From contig NC_067206.1 of NCBI RefSeq assembly GCF_026262505.1, positions 29,899,896-29,963,895 of the forward strand: a DNA stretch of 64,000 bases, written 5' to 3'. This stretch comes from Trichomonas vaginalis G3 (Eukaryota > Parabasalia > Trichomonadida > Trichomonadidae). The position numbers and the translations under genes were made by a program. This document shows positions 19,201 to 28,661 of the stretch, one piece after another; the stretch's first letter is position 1; the number at the start of each line of letters is the position of its first letter. The notes under the pieces are model-generated. The model was not told where the DNA came from. It did no database searches and saw only the letters and a list, made by a program, of their open reading frames with translations.

Positions 19201-22200
19201 CTTTTTCGTCAATTGTTTTGTTTCCAAACAAAGATTTCGAATGGAAAATTAAAGGGAAACAATTAACAATAAAAGAATAGCAATCATTTGATTCTGCAAT
19301 ATGAGAAATATTCTTCAGCATTAAACTTAAAACAATTCTTGCATTTTCTTCGCAGATATTTTCTTTTCCTCCTAAAAATGAAATTGAATAGAAAGACGAT
19401 AGAAAAACCGCCCAAATCATATGTAACAAAGCAATTTGAGGAATGAGTTTTTTGTTTTGTAAGTCAATGAGAACAGTCCAAACTTCCGGAATGTCTTTTA
19501 ATTTTGTCAAAGAAAAACAAAATTGCAGAGAAAACTTGCAAAAATTCTTCAAAATTAAGTGGATTTTCATGATCAAAACAAAAATCTCAAAACACTTCTG
19601 TTTTGATTCGGTTTCAATAAACAAATTCTGTAGATGCTCGAACTGCAAGTATTTCGTGATTACATGACAATAATTTTCATTTTCTGACACCAAAACTGTC
19701 AAATTTTTCAAAATTGACATTTGAATTTTTTCCAAATTTATTTGGTGACCGCTTCTCAAGACGCAAATAACAAATTTCGGAATTCTCGAGAAATAAAATA
19801 TTCTCTTAAGAACCGGATAAACGATTTCTTCTGTTTCTAATATCATCTGACAAAGAAAGTCTTCAAACAATTTTGTGAAATCTTCTTTTCTTATTTTGTT
19901 TAAAATGGAAATCACGATTTCTTTCGTCAGCAAACTTTCTCTCAATAAATTCTCCAACAAAACTTTTCCTTTGAATACTTTCGAAAGAGAATCAATTAAA
20001 TAATCAGATAATTGTGGATTTGTAAAAAGATCTTTGAATTTTGACAAGTAAAAAATGAATTGTTTCTGCTTCGAATCATTGATTTTGAAAATTAATATCA
20101 ATTTTGTCAAAATTTTTGTTTTCTGAGTGTTTGTAAAGTTCTCAATTTTGTCAAACACGAATTTAAACTTTTCGAAATCCAAAAAATGGGAACATAATGA
20201 ATAATAAGGAATAATAAACGAATTTTGATGAAAAGTAACGAAATAGTTTTGTGTTACAAAATTTTTTGCTTTGTAACTATCATTGAAAACGAATTTGTGG
20301 TCGAAATAATTCCAAGAATTCAGATGAACAAAATCTTTTGATTGATTCTTGTGGAATGGACCATTAGATATCAGTGTTTTGACATCATTGATGTTGTGAT
20401 TTGATAATTTGATTATTGGAGAAATGTAAACTTTTGAATTTTCTGTTAAAAAGTGACAGAAAGCGAAATTTGTATCCATTTTGAGTAAACTGAAAACTGT
20501 TGAAATTCTGTTGATATTTATTTTGAGTGCGTAAAGCTCTATCTGGATACAAACGAAATTCCATTTTTCTGGCAATATTTTGTAAGTCATTTTTTGATCA
20601 TTTGCCCCACAAATCAAATTATCATTTTCGAAAGAAAGTTTCACATTCTTTGCTTCGAAAAATGGCCCGTTTGATATCAAAACTTTCTTGAACCAAAACG
20701 AAATCAATGAAAAAGTCCCAGTGACAGAAATTTTCGAATTAAAGTCCAAATAAATCAAAGGAGAATTATCGAAATTTTCATTGATTTGCAAGTCATTTTC
20801 TATTTGATCAAAATTATCCAATATTTTGTTAAATTTTTCGTTTGATACAAATTGGTTATAAATATCATGTCTCTTGATTAGTTTCTCTGTGTCTAAATAT
20901 TGTCCGAAAACAGCTTTCGAATACGGATGCAAATTAATTGGAATTTCCTTCAGAAACCTGCAAAGAGGATGAATCATCACTAAGTTTCTTTCTAAATCTC
21001 TCCCGAAAACAGCATTTTTCAGTACATTTGCGTCATTTAACTTCAGTTTGTCTTCTTCTAAAAGTTTCTCAATCATTTTGTCAACTTTGACATAATGAAC
21101 TTTACTTGTCAAAAACGATAAAGTTGTCAGAAATTCATTTTCTGTTATTTTCTGATTTAAAAACATTTGGCAGAGCCAATTCAATGAAAAATGGCAGAAT
21201 CTGTCACAAATTTTTGTATTTTTCAAAAAGGAATTGTCAAAAATAAATAAAAGTGACGGAATTTTGTCGACCAAATCCATGATAATCTGCAAACTCTCTG
21301 AATCAGGAGAAACTGATATAAAAGATGATAAACAATGGACGATAACTGTCAGATTTCTGTCAATTTCCAAAATTTCGCAGAAAACTTTCAAAATTTGCTT
21401 TCTAAAACTCAGACTCTCCTCTGACTTGAAAAACGAAATCAAAATGTCACTCAAATTGTCGCTGTTTGACAATAATTTGACAAGCTTTTCTTTTTCGAGA
21501 GAGAAAATGAAAATTTGTAAAAAGCCAATGTCCAAAAGTGAACTGATATCTAAATAACCGTTTTTGATTTGTTCAGAAAATATTTTCAGTACTTTGTCAA
21601 ATTTTGTAACATCTTTTTCTTCACCAATCAATTTTCTGAACAAATATGGCAAAATATTTTTGACAAACAAAGGTGAACTGACAGAAATTTTCTCAATCAG
21701 TTCTATTGCCAAGTTCAAATCGAAGAATGACATCCAACTTGTGAGTTTTGTCTTTTTATCGATTTCCTCGGCAGAATTCGGGAACTTGTCAATTGTCTGG
21801 ATGAGCAATTTGAAGAAATTTCTTTGGTTTTCAGGCTGGTTGTCGAACAACAATTTGATGTGGAAAATTGTGTCTAAATTTGGAGGTTTTGAAGCGTCGG
21901 AGTTGTCTATTTCGAGAAGTTCTGTGAAGATATCGATCTTGTCTTCGATTTTTGAGTTGGCCAACATTAAATCAAAAGTGACAAAACCGTCGTGAGTTAC
22001 GAAAAACTTGATACAGTCGTGGTTCTTCATTGAAATGTATTTTATCACTCTCGCAACAAAGAGACAGCTATCTTTGATGTACTTTTCCTGTATAATGTGG
22101 GAACAAGCAATGTCTGTGACTTTTGTGATAAAATATTCGTAATTAATGTAATGTGAGAGGTTTTGGTTGATCATTTGAGGTATGTTGTTGGCAGAAAATG

Positions 22201-22714
22201 TTGAAATAAGGTCTTTGTTCTCATTTCCAACAAAAGAATTGTAAAATAAAATGTCAATTCCGTTGTAAACACAAAATGGATTAAAAAGTACTTCTGTGTT
22301 GAAAATGGTATGAAGTAAATCACTAATGGTTTTAGTTGATATTTGAAATTTGTCGACGAAATGAAACGAAGTGACTGAATACGAAATATAAAGTTGGATA
22401 AATTCATCCATTGGACATACTTCTGCAATGACTTCTAATATATGCATCGTTTGAATGAATATTGGTAATTCTTCTCTGATTGAAGTTGAATAATCTGCTA
22501 TTGAGTTGCAATATTTTTGAATATACTGTATTAGAGTTTCGTGATCAGTTTCGTTGGCGAGAAATTCGTTGAATGAAGAAAGAAATAGGCTGAAATTTTG
22601 AGATTTTTTGATCGGATCAGTTTCGGAACGAAATAATTTGAAATCTGTTTTAACTTGCTGCAATATTTGGTCATTGTGAACAATTATTTCGTCTTGCTTT
22701 TCATGTTCATTCAT
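16277..22714 (-). CDS. Giant BEACH-family (neurobeachin/LYST-like) scaffold with degenerate BEACH domain and C-terminal zinc finger
   Basis: 2,145 residues. The long N-terminal half is helical, armadillo-like. A ConA/LamG-like beta domain lies near 640-755 (LIYLDFNSK...GTFSLISFWF...WNFVCIQIEL), as in neurobeachin and LRBA. An acidic Lys/Glu-rich insert lies near 1,200-1,260. A PH-like BEACH-associated domain lies near 1,640-1,740, followed by the BEACH entry motif ITNDFKNGKIDTEEFISFYN near 1,765 (family: WxxGxISNFEYLxxLN). Only this first part is recognisable; the central FPW core is missing and the segment to SLPYVYQ (1,841) is short. A beta-propeller-like region and four CxxC pairs (CYIC, CPSC, CSKC, CPLC; 2,100-2,138) end the protein, a RING/FYVE-like cross-brace. 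BEACH proteins organise vesicle and lysosome traffic; a shared role here is inference. The start ATG follows an initiator-like TCATA by one base or less, and mobile DNA begins 32 bases upstream. Confidence 0.75.
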   Translation of the reverse strand: MNEHEKQDEIIVHNDQILQQVKTDFKLFRSETDPIKKSQNFSLFLSSFNEFLANETDHETLIQYIQKYCNSIADYSTSIREELPIFIQTMHILEVIAEVCPMDEFIQLYISYSVTSFHFVDKFQISTKTISDLLHTIFNTEVLFNPFCVYNGIDILFYNSFVGNENKDLISTFSANNIPQMINQNLSHYINYEYFITKVTDIACSHIIQEKYIKDSCLFVARVIKYISMKNHDCIKFFVTHDGFVTFDLMLANSKIEDKIDIFTELLEIDNSDASKPPNLDTIFHIKLLFDNQPENQRNFFKLLIQTIDKFPNSAEEIDKKTKLTSWMSFFDLNLAIELIEKISVSSPLFVKNILPYLFRKLIGEEKDVTKFDKVLKIFSEQIKNGYLDISSLLDIGFLQIFIFSLEKEKLVKLLSNSDNLSDILISFFKSEESLSFRKQILKVFCEILEIDRNLTVIVHCLSSFISVSPDSESLQIIMDLVDKIPSLLFIFDNSFLKNTKICDRFCHFSLNWLCQMFLNQKITENEFLTTLSFLTSKVHYVKVDKMIEKLLEEDKLKLNDANVLKNAVFGRDLERNLVMIHPLCRFLKEIPINLHPYSKAVFGQYLDTEKLIKRHDIYNQFVSNEKFNKILDNFDQIENDLQINENFDNSPLIYLDFNSKISVTGTFSLISFWFKKVLISNGPFFEAKNVKLSFENDNLICGANDQKMTYKILPEKWNFVCIQIELYALKININRISTVFSLLKMDTNFAFCHFLTENSKVYISPIIKLSNHNINDVKTLISNGPFHKNQSKDFVHLNSWNYFDHKFVFNDSYKAKNFVTQNYFVTFHQNSFIIPYYSLCSHFLDFEKFKFVFDKIENFTNTQKTKILTKLILIFKINDSKQKQFIFYLSKFKDLFTNPQLSDYLIDSLSKVFKGKVLLENLLRESLLTKEIVISILNKIRKEDFTKLFEDFLCQMILETEEIVYPVLKRIFYFSRIPKFVICVLRSGHQINLEKIQMSILKNLTVLVSENENYCHVITKYLQFEHLQNLFIETESKQKCFEIFVLIMKIHLILKNFCKFSLQFCFSLTKLKDIPEVWTVLIDLQNKKLIPQIALLHMIWAVFLSSFYSISFLGGKENICEENARIVLSLMLKNISHIAESNDCYSFIVNCFPLIFHSKSLFGNKTIDEKVTVERNNFENFPELRDEFWQPFIKTVRNNDQKTNKEEFHQKDEEKHRIFIEENEENNESFTEEKKKAEEKENTTNDSLINLDGLQNDIQNSSNFDLMNNETTQENNEIFYYNEDKTEETKDVFEFLSEIVSNLILDSNLEVNFQNFNAINAISYVSDHPLITFLSSFAFNAKLPSCEVILSLLYNPLFYDSEIGNSINLILDKSLFTNAEKAGKVFVKQILMFYDYILHKSDYSINPYQILKEIIELAEKMKIKTSLANQFSQTLLSFISQSEAKSIDLLLSVLFTKEETLKKIIEFSTIKSKWLEILSKFDNQKSNILISFVKNFRLKDKNKEILNGYEIYENSRNSLIENFVNFITEKMKIILSSNSISLTKSKILSEILLSFLSTTKPDNIEYWTEEIKSKSIISEKRFLSQFSIYKKQPKFYLKNHFESDSDILEFFKRKITKPDKFCNCLERFFNEFSKSSVYFNVSFQRNSKETDSVIFFFHNAVILLIGSTLVDDRLVFNDYDFSFVMEEVFNHTLGITARFFSSVLLMIEQRQILSLIKFENSKSFSFWSLSSGHFTIKCHSEDDFQRSLKYIDDLSQFTTSEIFDIDRITNDFKNGKIDTEEFISFYNLLNEKSYSNSKIDFDAKKSQNLDYKYEIVEKLPENVPKITKFSEEKRNLSTTSLPYVYQVTKENFSFEEIRNFFKKDKFSAKIKDDSLVIEFCETKEVVRWHDSILKHWTNIFIDDDFCFVTFSFDEILVFRAVSKHQKPMIVRICQIQTENADLLCYDKDNLIIALANEISISLIFFPLCETIFKKKVEEKIISLHFLRSNLYVVYKHSIEVIDYEGSTLYQISFPNEITCSSLCGDPKSGGLIIGHKTREFSFGFENEFHQSKLSNDKEIVALDCDEAGSIAICQLKDSKSVVISSQCLGGNSDLISKSVDKCYICHKHSSEICPSCMRALCSKCFGRDSICPLCLEYSQIQSQK

Positions 22715-22746
22715 ATGATCTTTATGGTCTGGATCAAATTTGAGGC

Positions 22747-22851
22747 GGAGGTTTTTGTGATATGGAAAAATGTTCGTTGCTCAATTATCTCACTATTGGA
22801 TGGACTTTTATCGAGCGAAATTTTGGCTGTAAAGACAATTCTGATATTGGT
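22747..22851. repeat. Outer foldback element, outermost 105 bases of left terminal arm
   Basis: Inverted copy of 52,399-52,503 with one base length difference in a T run. It is separated from the rest of its arm (47,937-48,266) by the inserted Maverick. It starts GGAGGTTTTTGTGATATGG, 32 bases upstream of the BEACH-family start codon. Confidence 0.85.
22847..22851. repeat. Maverick target-site duplication TTGGT (second copy 47935-47939)
   Basis: TTGGT lies directly left of the poly-A tip at 22,852 and again at the end of the poly-T tip. The uninterrupted target is preserved in the partner arm at 52,392-52,404 as ACCAA followed by TATCAG. Five bases fits the 5-6 base duplications known for Polintons. 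The T run on the right makes the exact edge ambiguous by a base or two. Confidence 0.8.
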
Positions 22852-23345
22852 AAAAAAAAAAAAAAAAAAAAAAGGGATGGGGCTTCCAGGCACTTCGTGC
22901 CTTCTAGCCCTGAGGATGAATGAGTATAATGAAGTTTTTTTTTCTTGGGGGATGGCTTCCAGGCACTTCGTGCCTTCTAGCCCCCGAAGATGTTTAGTAT
23001 AAATGAAGTCTCAACAAAGTCTTTACGAAGAAGTCTCAACAAAGTCTTTACGAAGAAGTCTTGACAAAACATTTACAAAGAAGTCTTTACAAAGTCTTTA
23101 CAAAGTCTTTACGAAGAAGTCTTTACAAAACATAGACAAGAAAGTCTTTACAAAGTCTTTACGATGAAGAACTTTACAAAGTCTTTACAAAACATAGACA
23201 AGAAAGTTCATGAGAAATTAGATGAAGAAGTTCAACAAAACATAGACAATGAGTGTAAATCAGACAAAATAATGTTTAGGGTAGAAGGTTAGATATAACC
23301 TCTTTTCTAACCTCTTTTCTACCCTCTTGAATTTTCATGATTTCT
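22852..23345. repeat. Maverick left terminal inverted repeat and subterminal repeats
   Basis: Twenty-three A residues, then GGGATGGGGCTTCCAGGCAC with the palindrome AGGCACTTCGTGCCT. That terminal motif occurs twice, at about 22,875-22,913 and 22,950-22,986. A minisatellite with GAAGTCT-ACAAAGTCTTTAC units runs from 23,005 to about 23,215. It ends with an AGGGTAGAAGG...TTCTACCCT palindromic block at 23,278-23,330. The same blocks, without most of the minisatellite, form the right terminus in inverted order. Confidence 0.85.
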
Positions 23346-23474
23346 TCGTCATAGGCACGGAGATAGGACGGTCATTTTACAAAACTGACAACACTTTGAC
23401 CGAGTAGTTTTTTGTGCTGAACAAAAAGTGTCATATAAACATCTGTCAAAAACCGCTTTTTAACTTCACTTAAA

Positions 23475-24923
23475 ATGCCACGTAAGCTACGTAAGAATAT
23501 ACGTAAGAGGAAGAGAGCATTGAAACATCCAATAGTAAGACTAACACCACAACAACAGTTGCAACAACAAATGCTGAATGACCCCACTATGTTGCAACAA
23601 ATGTCAAGCAATCCTATGCTTTTAAACCGAGTTGTTGGTGCACAGAGTGGAGGTTTAAGAGCGGCACTTTTAGCGAAAATGGCAGGCTATGGTGGAGCTG
23701 CAGACGGAACAGCATATAACCCTCAAAGTCAAATGAATTTGAGTTCACTCAAAAATCAAATAACAGATGTCAAAAAGTCAAACATAGACATACAGAAGCA
23801 AATAAGTGAAAACGAAAAGAAACTAGAATATGACAGACACACAAAGAAACTCAATGAGTTAAACGTAGAGAAAAAGAAGAAAGAAGAACAACTGAAAGAA
23901 CTAAGTACAGAGGAATATGCGAAAAAAGTGTCAGAAAAAGCAACAGAAGTAGCAAAAATGGAACAAGATGTCATAAATTTGAAAAACCATACTACTCAAT
24001 ATAAAATACTGAAAGATGAAGAGATAAAACAAAAAGCCCTGAAGACATATATGGATAGCGATGAGTATAAAAAGGAAGTTGAAGCAAATGTAAAGGCAGA
24101 AAAACTTTTACAGTTGCAAAACCAAACCGTACAGTATGAAAACTTAGCACAAGAAAGTAAAAATAACGACGCGGCTATGCAAAAGGCAATGAAAAGCGCA
24201 GAGTATATAAAAGCTAACAATGACTGGTTAGATGCCCAAGCCAACGCTAAAGCAGCCCAACTCATAGGGTCAATAAGGACAAAAATACAAGCGGATGAAG
24301 ACAGTTCAAATGAAGCTTTAACAAATGCTGACTTTAAGAACGCCTTCGAAGCTCTTCATAGTAAGGTGAAACAAGTGAACGATTTCTCATCTGGAAAGAA
24401 ACTGAAGTCTGAAGGTTTCGACAAAGAGTTAAAAGAAGTAGCACAAAATATGACGAAAATAACAGACGCAGCAACGAGACAGGCAGTTCAAAGTGCCTAT
24501 GACGCCGTTAGAGCAACTGTTGTGAAAAGTCAAGAAAAAGAGTTACAACAGACCAAAACAGACCTAGTAAATGCTTTCTTAAGAACGAAAAGTCAGGTAG
24601 GACATTACGCTGCAGATGGAACATATGTGCCAGCTGGTGGAACTTATATACCACCAAACCCTCCAAGAGAAGCACCTGCACCAGGACTACCTAAAACATT
24701 TACATCGTCACATGGACACAGACACAGGCATGCACAAAACCAACACAACAACCAACACAACAACCAACACAACAACCAGCACAACAACCACCTCCACAAC
24801 CAGCACAACAACCAACACAACAACCAGCACAGCAACCAACAGTTCAAAACCCTGCACAACAACAACCACAAACAGAGCAAGGACATAAAAGAAGTAGAGA
24901 ACAAGGAAACCAAGAATTCTTAA
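23475..24923 (+). CDS. Maverick coiled-coil protein with Asn/His-rich tail
   Basis: 482 residues. A very basic start (MPRKLRKNIRKRKRALK) is followed by a Gln/Met-rich, Gly/Ala stretch (residues 30-80), a long charged coiled coil (90-370) and a Pro then Asn/His/Gln-rich tail made of QHNN repeats (410-465). The basic head suggests DNA or nucleoprotein contact, in the manner of viral core proteins, but I know no family assignment. An initiator-like TCACT lies 6 bases before the ATG, like host promoters. Confidence 0.6.
   Translation: MPRKLRKNIRKRKRALKHPIVRLTPQQQLQQQMLNDPTMLQQMSSNPMLLNRVVGAQSGGLRAALLAKMAGYGGAADGTAYNPQSQMNLSSLKNQITDVKKSNIDIQKQISENEKKLEYDRHTKKLNELNVEKKKKEEQLKELSTEEYAKKVSEKATEVAKMEQDVINLKNHTTQYKILKDEEIKQKALKTYMDSDEYKKEVEANVKAEKLLQLQNQTVQYENLAQESKNNDAAMQKAMKSAEYIKANNDWLDAQANAKAAQLIGSIRTKIQADEDSSNEALTNADFKNAFEALHSKVKQVNDFSSGKKLKSEGFDKELKEVAQNMTKITDAATRQAVQSAYDAVRATVVKSQEKELQQTKTDLVNAFLRTKSQVGHYAADGTYVPAGGTYIPPNPPREAPAPGLPKTFTSSHGHRHRHAQNQHNNQHNNQHNNQHNNHLHNQHNNQHNNQHSNQQFKTLHNNNHKQSKDIKEVENKETKNS
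24730..24840 (+). repeat. ACAACCAACACA coding minisatellite
   Basis: Twelve-base units (CAACACAACAAC type) repeat about nine times and encode the QHNN tract of the coiled-coil protein. The unit is a multiple of three, so length changes keep the frame. Confidence 0.7.
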
Positions 24924-24925
24924 AA

Positions 24926-26695
24926 ATGCTTAAAGAAGAGTGTGGTTTCCCAGATAGTATTGACTTTAGTGACAGATATAAAGAAGCTATTGGAAAGTTC
25001 AAGGATGGAAATACTGACCCGAACCTATTTAGCTTTATGGCTCAGCACCAAAACGGATATAATCTCAAACCTGGAAAATACAAGCTCGCTAAGGGATATG
25101 ATTTAATAGCATATCATCCAAATGACATGGATGAATTTACTCCGAGATATTTGATGTCAGAGCTAAATGACAATTCAACTTTCGTCATGAAACGCGTAAA
25201 AAATAGAGACGGAACGAAAGAACAAAAGCTTATGAATGCGGATGACGTAGATAGGGAAATTGTTGAAAAACGGTCTCGGAATATATGAAATGCCAGCAGA
25301 TGAGGTACAAGAAACTCCACAGGAAGAAGTTCAGATACAACCAGAATGGAAGAAATAGTTCAGCAACAACAGCTAGAAGAGCCTGAAGGAAACGAACAAG
25401 TCCTTCCTTTGGAAACTAACTTCACAGAACTAGATGAAGATTTGGAACAGCCGAAAAATCTTGACCCTCAACAAGAGTATGCGGAGAATATGGAATATTC
25501 CAAGAGTCTAAAAAAAATTCGGCTGACATAGTAGAAGAATATCGAAAAATGTTTGCCGACATACAAAAGACTCCAACACCAGATGAAAATATTCAGCATA
25601 GAATGGAAGTACTGAAAGAAAATGTACACAAATACAACAACCCTTTTTACTTACGAGCATTTAACGTTCAATCTTTGGATGAACTCGGTGAAAATAAAAG
25701 GTTAAATTTCAAGAAAACATATAGAAATGAAACATTGTTTAAAGTTCATTCAGAACCTAACCAAGATGGAAACAAACCTACTTTTGTTTCTGCAGACGAT
25801 GGAACTACAATGAGATGGGGTCATAAAGCTAATCCAGATAGGTGGTTCATAAACTTACAACCACAATTCCAAGAAGTTGTAGACGCAATGGAAGTCAATG
25901 GTGAACGAGATATAGCTGGTATTTTAAGCGCGGCTTTAATGCATTGAAAGATATGAACATGCAGATATTTTGGACCAGTATGAAATGAACATGGCTGATG
26001 GAAATATAACACCTGACGTTCTAGAACATTTATCTCAAAGAACTACACAGAACCATAGAGATGGTATATTTGGTGAAGAGTTTAGAAAGAAAGTTAGGGA
26101 GAGCGAAGGAAGAGAACCTATTGTACATGACCTTGCAAATGAAAGTTTACAAAATGTCATAAAAACTTACTTTGCAGACAATGAACTGAGAAGGGATGAA
26201 TATTTAAGAAAACAAATGGACAGTACCAAATATGTAAAAAACATGTTCCTTGACAAAATAAAACCAACTACAGAAATAAACGACGCAAGACTGAAAGATT
26301 GGGTAAAAGCTTTCCCATTCACAAAAGATATAGTTGGTAACATGGAAAGAAAACCAGAATGGCTACAAAAACATATATTTGGAAACGAGCATATTCCATA
26401 TGGACAGGCACTGTTTGAAGAGCTTGAACCGGAAACTCAGGAAAGAGTCATGCAAACAATACGCGAAGACTCAAATACAGACTATGACAAACTCTTTCTA
26501 GGATATAGGTTACCTGAGATGGGCGACCAGAGCCAAAAGGCAAAAAGGACATGGGAAATTTGCAACATACTAGATGAACATAATGCAAAGATGCAACAAC
26601 TTCAAGCAGAGGGCAATGAAGGAAAAAGAAGAGTTAAAAACTCAGTCAGGAAGAAAGTAAAGCTTGGTCCACGTGGGTTCTATTATGACATATAA
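24926..26695 (+). other. Maverick coding region of unknown function, looks broken
   Basis: A rightward run of short open frames fills the gap between the coiled-coil protein and the capsid gene. The longest is at 25,970-26,695 (241 residues, charged and helical, ending in a basic KRRVKNSVRKKVKLGPRGF tail that would suit nucleic-acid binding). I recognise none of it. Position next to the capsid gene suggests internal virion or core proteins, which is inference only. Confidence 0.4.
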
Positions 26696-26727
26696 ATCCA
26701 ACTATTCTATATTTTTACTCATATGAA

Positions 26728-27984
26728 ATGTACGCCGCTCAGAATATAACGCCAACAGTTTTGGATGCTATGAATGGAAATGTTTCCGAATGGTATAACG
26801 AATGCGACAATGCCATTAGAAGGTCAGAAATAGTTCCTGGAACTTACGAATATACAACTGCTGTTTCTTATGGAAACGTAGGTGAGTTTGGAGAAGGTTC
26901 TTCAACAACAGTAGATATTGCTTGCGACAGGTTTCATATAATTTCTATTGACAACTCTTTCTTATACGTGGAACAAGACATTGAAATAAAACCTTCTGCC
27001 AAGTTGTCTGACAAGAAAGGTTGCAATGGAATTTTCTATGTCGGATACCAATATGCTCCAGAAGTTTTCATGGGATATAAGATATATTCTAACTCTGACT
27101 TAGTTCAAACAGTAACATGGGCAAACTATGAATGGTTCGCTTTGAGAAACTCAGTACAACCACAAGCTAGAGAACAAACAGACCAGTATGCCACCATTGA
27201 GAAAATAAGAAGACTTGACCCTAACGTTCCAGGAGTTTATGTTAACCTTTCTGGACAAACTGCAGCAGCAGTAACCAAAGTAAAACTGAAACTTAGAGTT
27301 CCTTTGTCATCTTTCCTCATCTTCAGGTTTTTAAGATACTTGCCAAACTGGGCAGGAAAAATTTCTATCGAACTTACTCCAAGCAAAAATAACTTAGTCA
27401 TTGCACCAACGCAAGACCCATTCACTCTTACAGACGTAGTGGGAACAAATAAAACGTCATTCGCCGACTTTTGCAAAAACAAAGTTGACTTAGACTTTGG
27501 TTTCTCAAACCTCAACACTGAAGTAAACTATTATTTCAATGCTGCTGGAGATGCTTGGGACCCAGTTAAGTTCACATGCGAAAAATTTGAATGCAAGAGA
27601 ATAGAAAGCAGACTTGCAGTCTATATGTTGGACCCAGATATTTCAAATGCTTTAGCTGCCAAATATATTGCAGTTCCACTTATGTTCCCTATACACCAAA
27701 TATCTGTCAAAGACTTTGCAGGTGAAGTTGGAAACCAAAGTGCTGACCCAGGTGCAAGAACAGATATTGCTTTAACAACTGCAATGAAACATGCAGATAC
27801 TATGTTTGTACTGTTCAGACGAACTATAAGATACTTTCTTGCTTCTACAACCCTGGTATTAATACATATAAACATAGATGGCAAATACTATCCAAGAGAA
27901 GAATATTCTACAGTTGAGGATATGAGGTCATACAACTTGACATTAGATGCTATGAACTTTAACAAAACTTCACAACAACCATAA
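26728..27984 (+). CDS. Maverick major capsid protein (double jelly-roll type)
   Basis: 418-residue open frame. Beta-rich throughout. The stretch VPLSSFLIFRFLRYLPNWAGKISIEL (quoted in part: RYLPNWAGKISIEL) with following APTQDPF matches the pattern of Polinton and Mavirus-type capsids, where the first jelly roll ends and the second begins. Location between putative core genes and the penton-like gene supports the call. An initiator-like TCATA lies 4 bases before the ATG. Established for the family: it forms the hexameric capsomers. Identification is by pattern, not by search. Confidence 0.65.
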   Translation: MYAAQNITPTVLDAMNGNVSEWYNECDNAIRRSEIVPGTYEYTTAVSYGNVGEFGEGSSTTVDIACDRFHIISIDNSFLYVEQDIEIKPSAKLSDKKGCNGIFYVGYQYAPEVFMGYKIYSNSDLVQTVTWANYEWFALRNSVQPQAREQTDQYATIEKIRRLDPNVPGVYVNLSGQTAAAVTKVKLKLRVPLSSFLIFRFLRYLPNWAGKISIELTPSKNNLVIAPTQDPFTLTDVVGTNKTSFADFCKNKVDLDFGFSNLNTEVNYYFNAAGDAWDPVKFTCEKFECKRIESRLAVYMLDPDISNALAAKYIAVPLMFPIHQISVKDFAGEVGNQSADPGARTDIALTTAMKHADTMFVLFRRTIRYFLASTTLVLIHINIDGKYYPREEYSTVEDMRSYNLTLDAMNFNKTSQQP

Positions 27985-28223
27985 AACCCTGAAATGCAAA
28001 GTTCTATTATGCCATATGTGAAAGTATGGACTCATACAGGAGGTCAAAAACTCAATATACAAATGGAGACCGTTCAAACTTTTGGCTTGGCATTCCATTT
28101 GCTGACTCAGAAGACTTTATGGGTGGTATTTCAAACTGTTGTACAGTTCAATACAATATACTGGTGACAGAGACGGTCCAGATGAACTGAGAGCAAAGAA
28201 GTTTACAAAACCAATAGCACTTT
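27985..28223 (+). other. Short coding-like stretch downstream of the capsid gene
   Basis: A low-stop stretch with element-like codon use follows the capsid frame. I can give it no identity, and it is listed only to show that the gap is not plain spacer. Confidence 0.25.
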
Positions 28224-28643
28224 TCACGGAAGATGCTCTTTTGAAGATTCGTTCGATGAAACCTGCTGGGGCTCCTCAGATTGGCATAACGACAGCTTCC
28301 ATCGAGCAGATTTTGGCAGCAGGTCAGTAAGTTGTTCTTGAACTGACTTCTCTCCGTCAAATATTGACAGTACGCCAGTTTTGATATAATATTGTATTAT
28401 AAACTTTCCTTTAGAAATATCGGTCAGTTTTGTTGTTATATTTTTGTCAACGTCAAGAACTTTCACCATTTCAGTTATACCAACTTTCTTTGCTTTATGA
28501 AAATATTTTGGTTCAGCAAATATTGCTATTCTATAACATTTTCCATTGTTTGTGTAAAGAACTATTCTGTCAATGAACTTGTACTGTTTGTGTGTGTAAA
28601 CTTTGTTTTGCTTCAATTCAAAGAGATACTCAAATACGTCCAT
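28224..28643 (-). CDS. Maverick hypothetical protein, 139 residues
   Basis: I do not recognise this protein. It starts MDVFEYLFELKQNKVYTHKQ and is mixed alpha/beta, with a Ser/Gln/Glu-rich end. Its ATG lies only 18 bases from that of the rightward gene at 28,662, so the two share one very short divergent promoter region. Confidence 0.5.
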   Translation of the reverse strand: MDVFEYLFELKQNKVYTHKQYKFIDRIVLYTNNGKCYRIAIFAEPKYFHKAKKVGITEMVKVLDVDKNITTKLTDISKGKFIIQYYIKTGVLSIFDGEKSVQEQLTDLLPKSARWKLSLCQSEEPQQVSSNESSKEHLP

Positions 28644-28661
28644 CTTTTTATTCTTAGTAAA

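Noticed and set aside
24616-24913. Thr-rich and Leu/Trp/Cys-rich frames on both strands
   Set aside because: They are out-of-frame readings of the CAACACAACAAC repeat of the coiled-coil protein.
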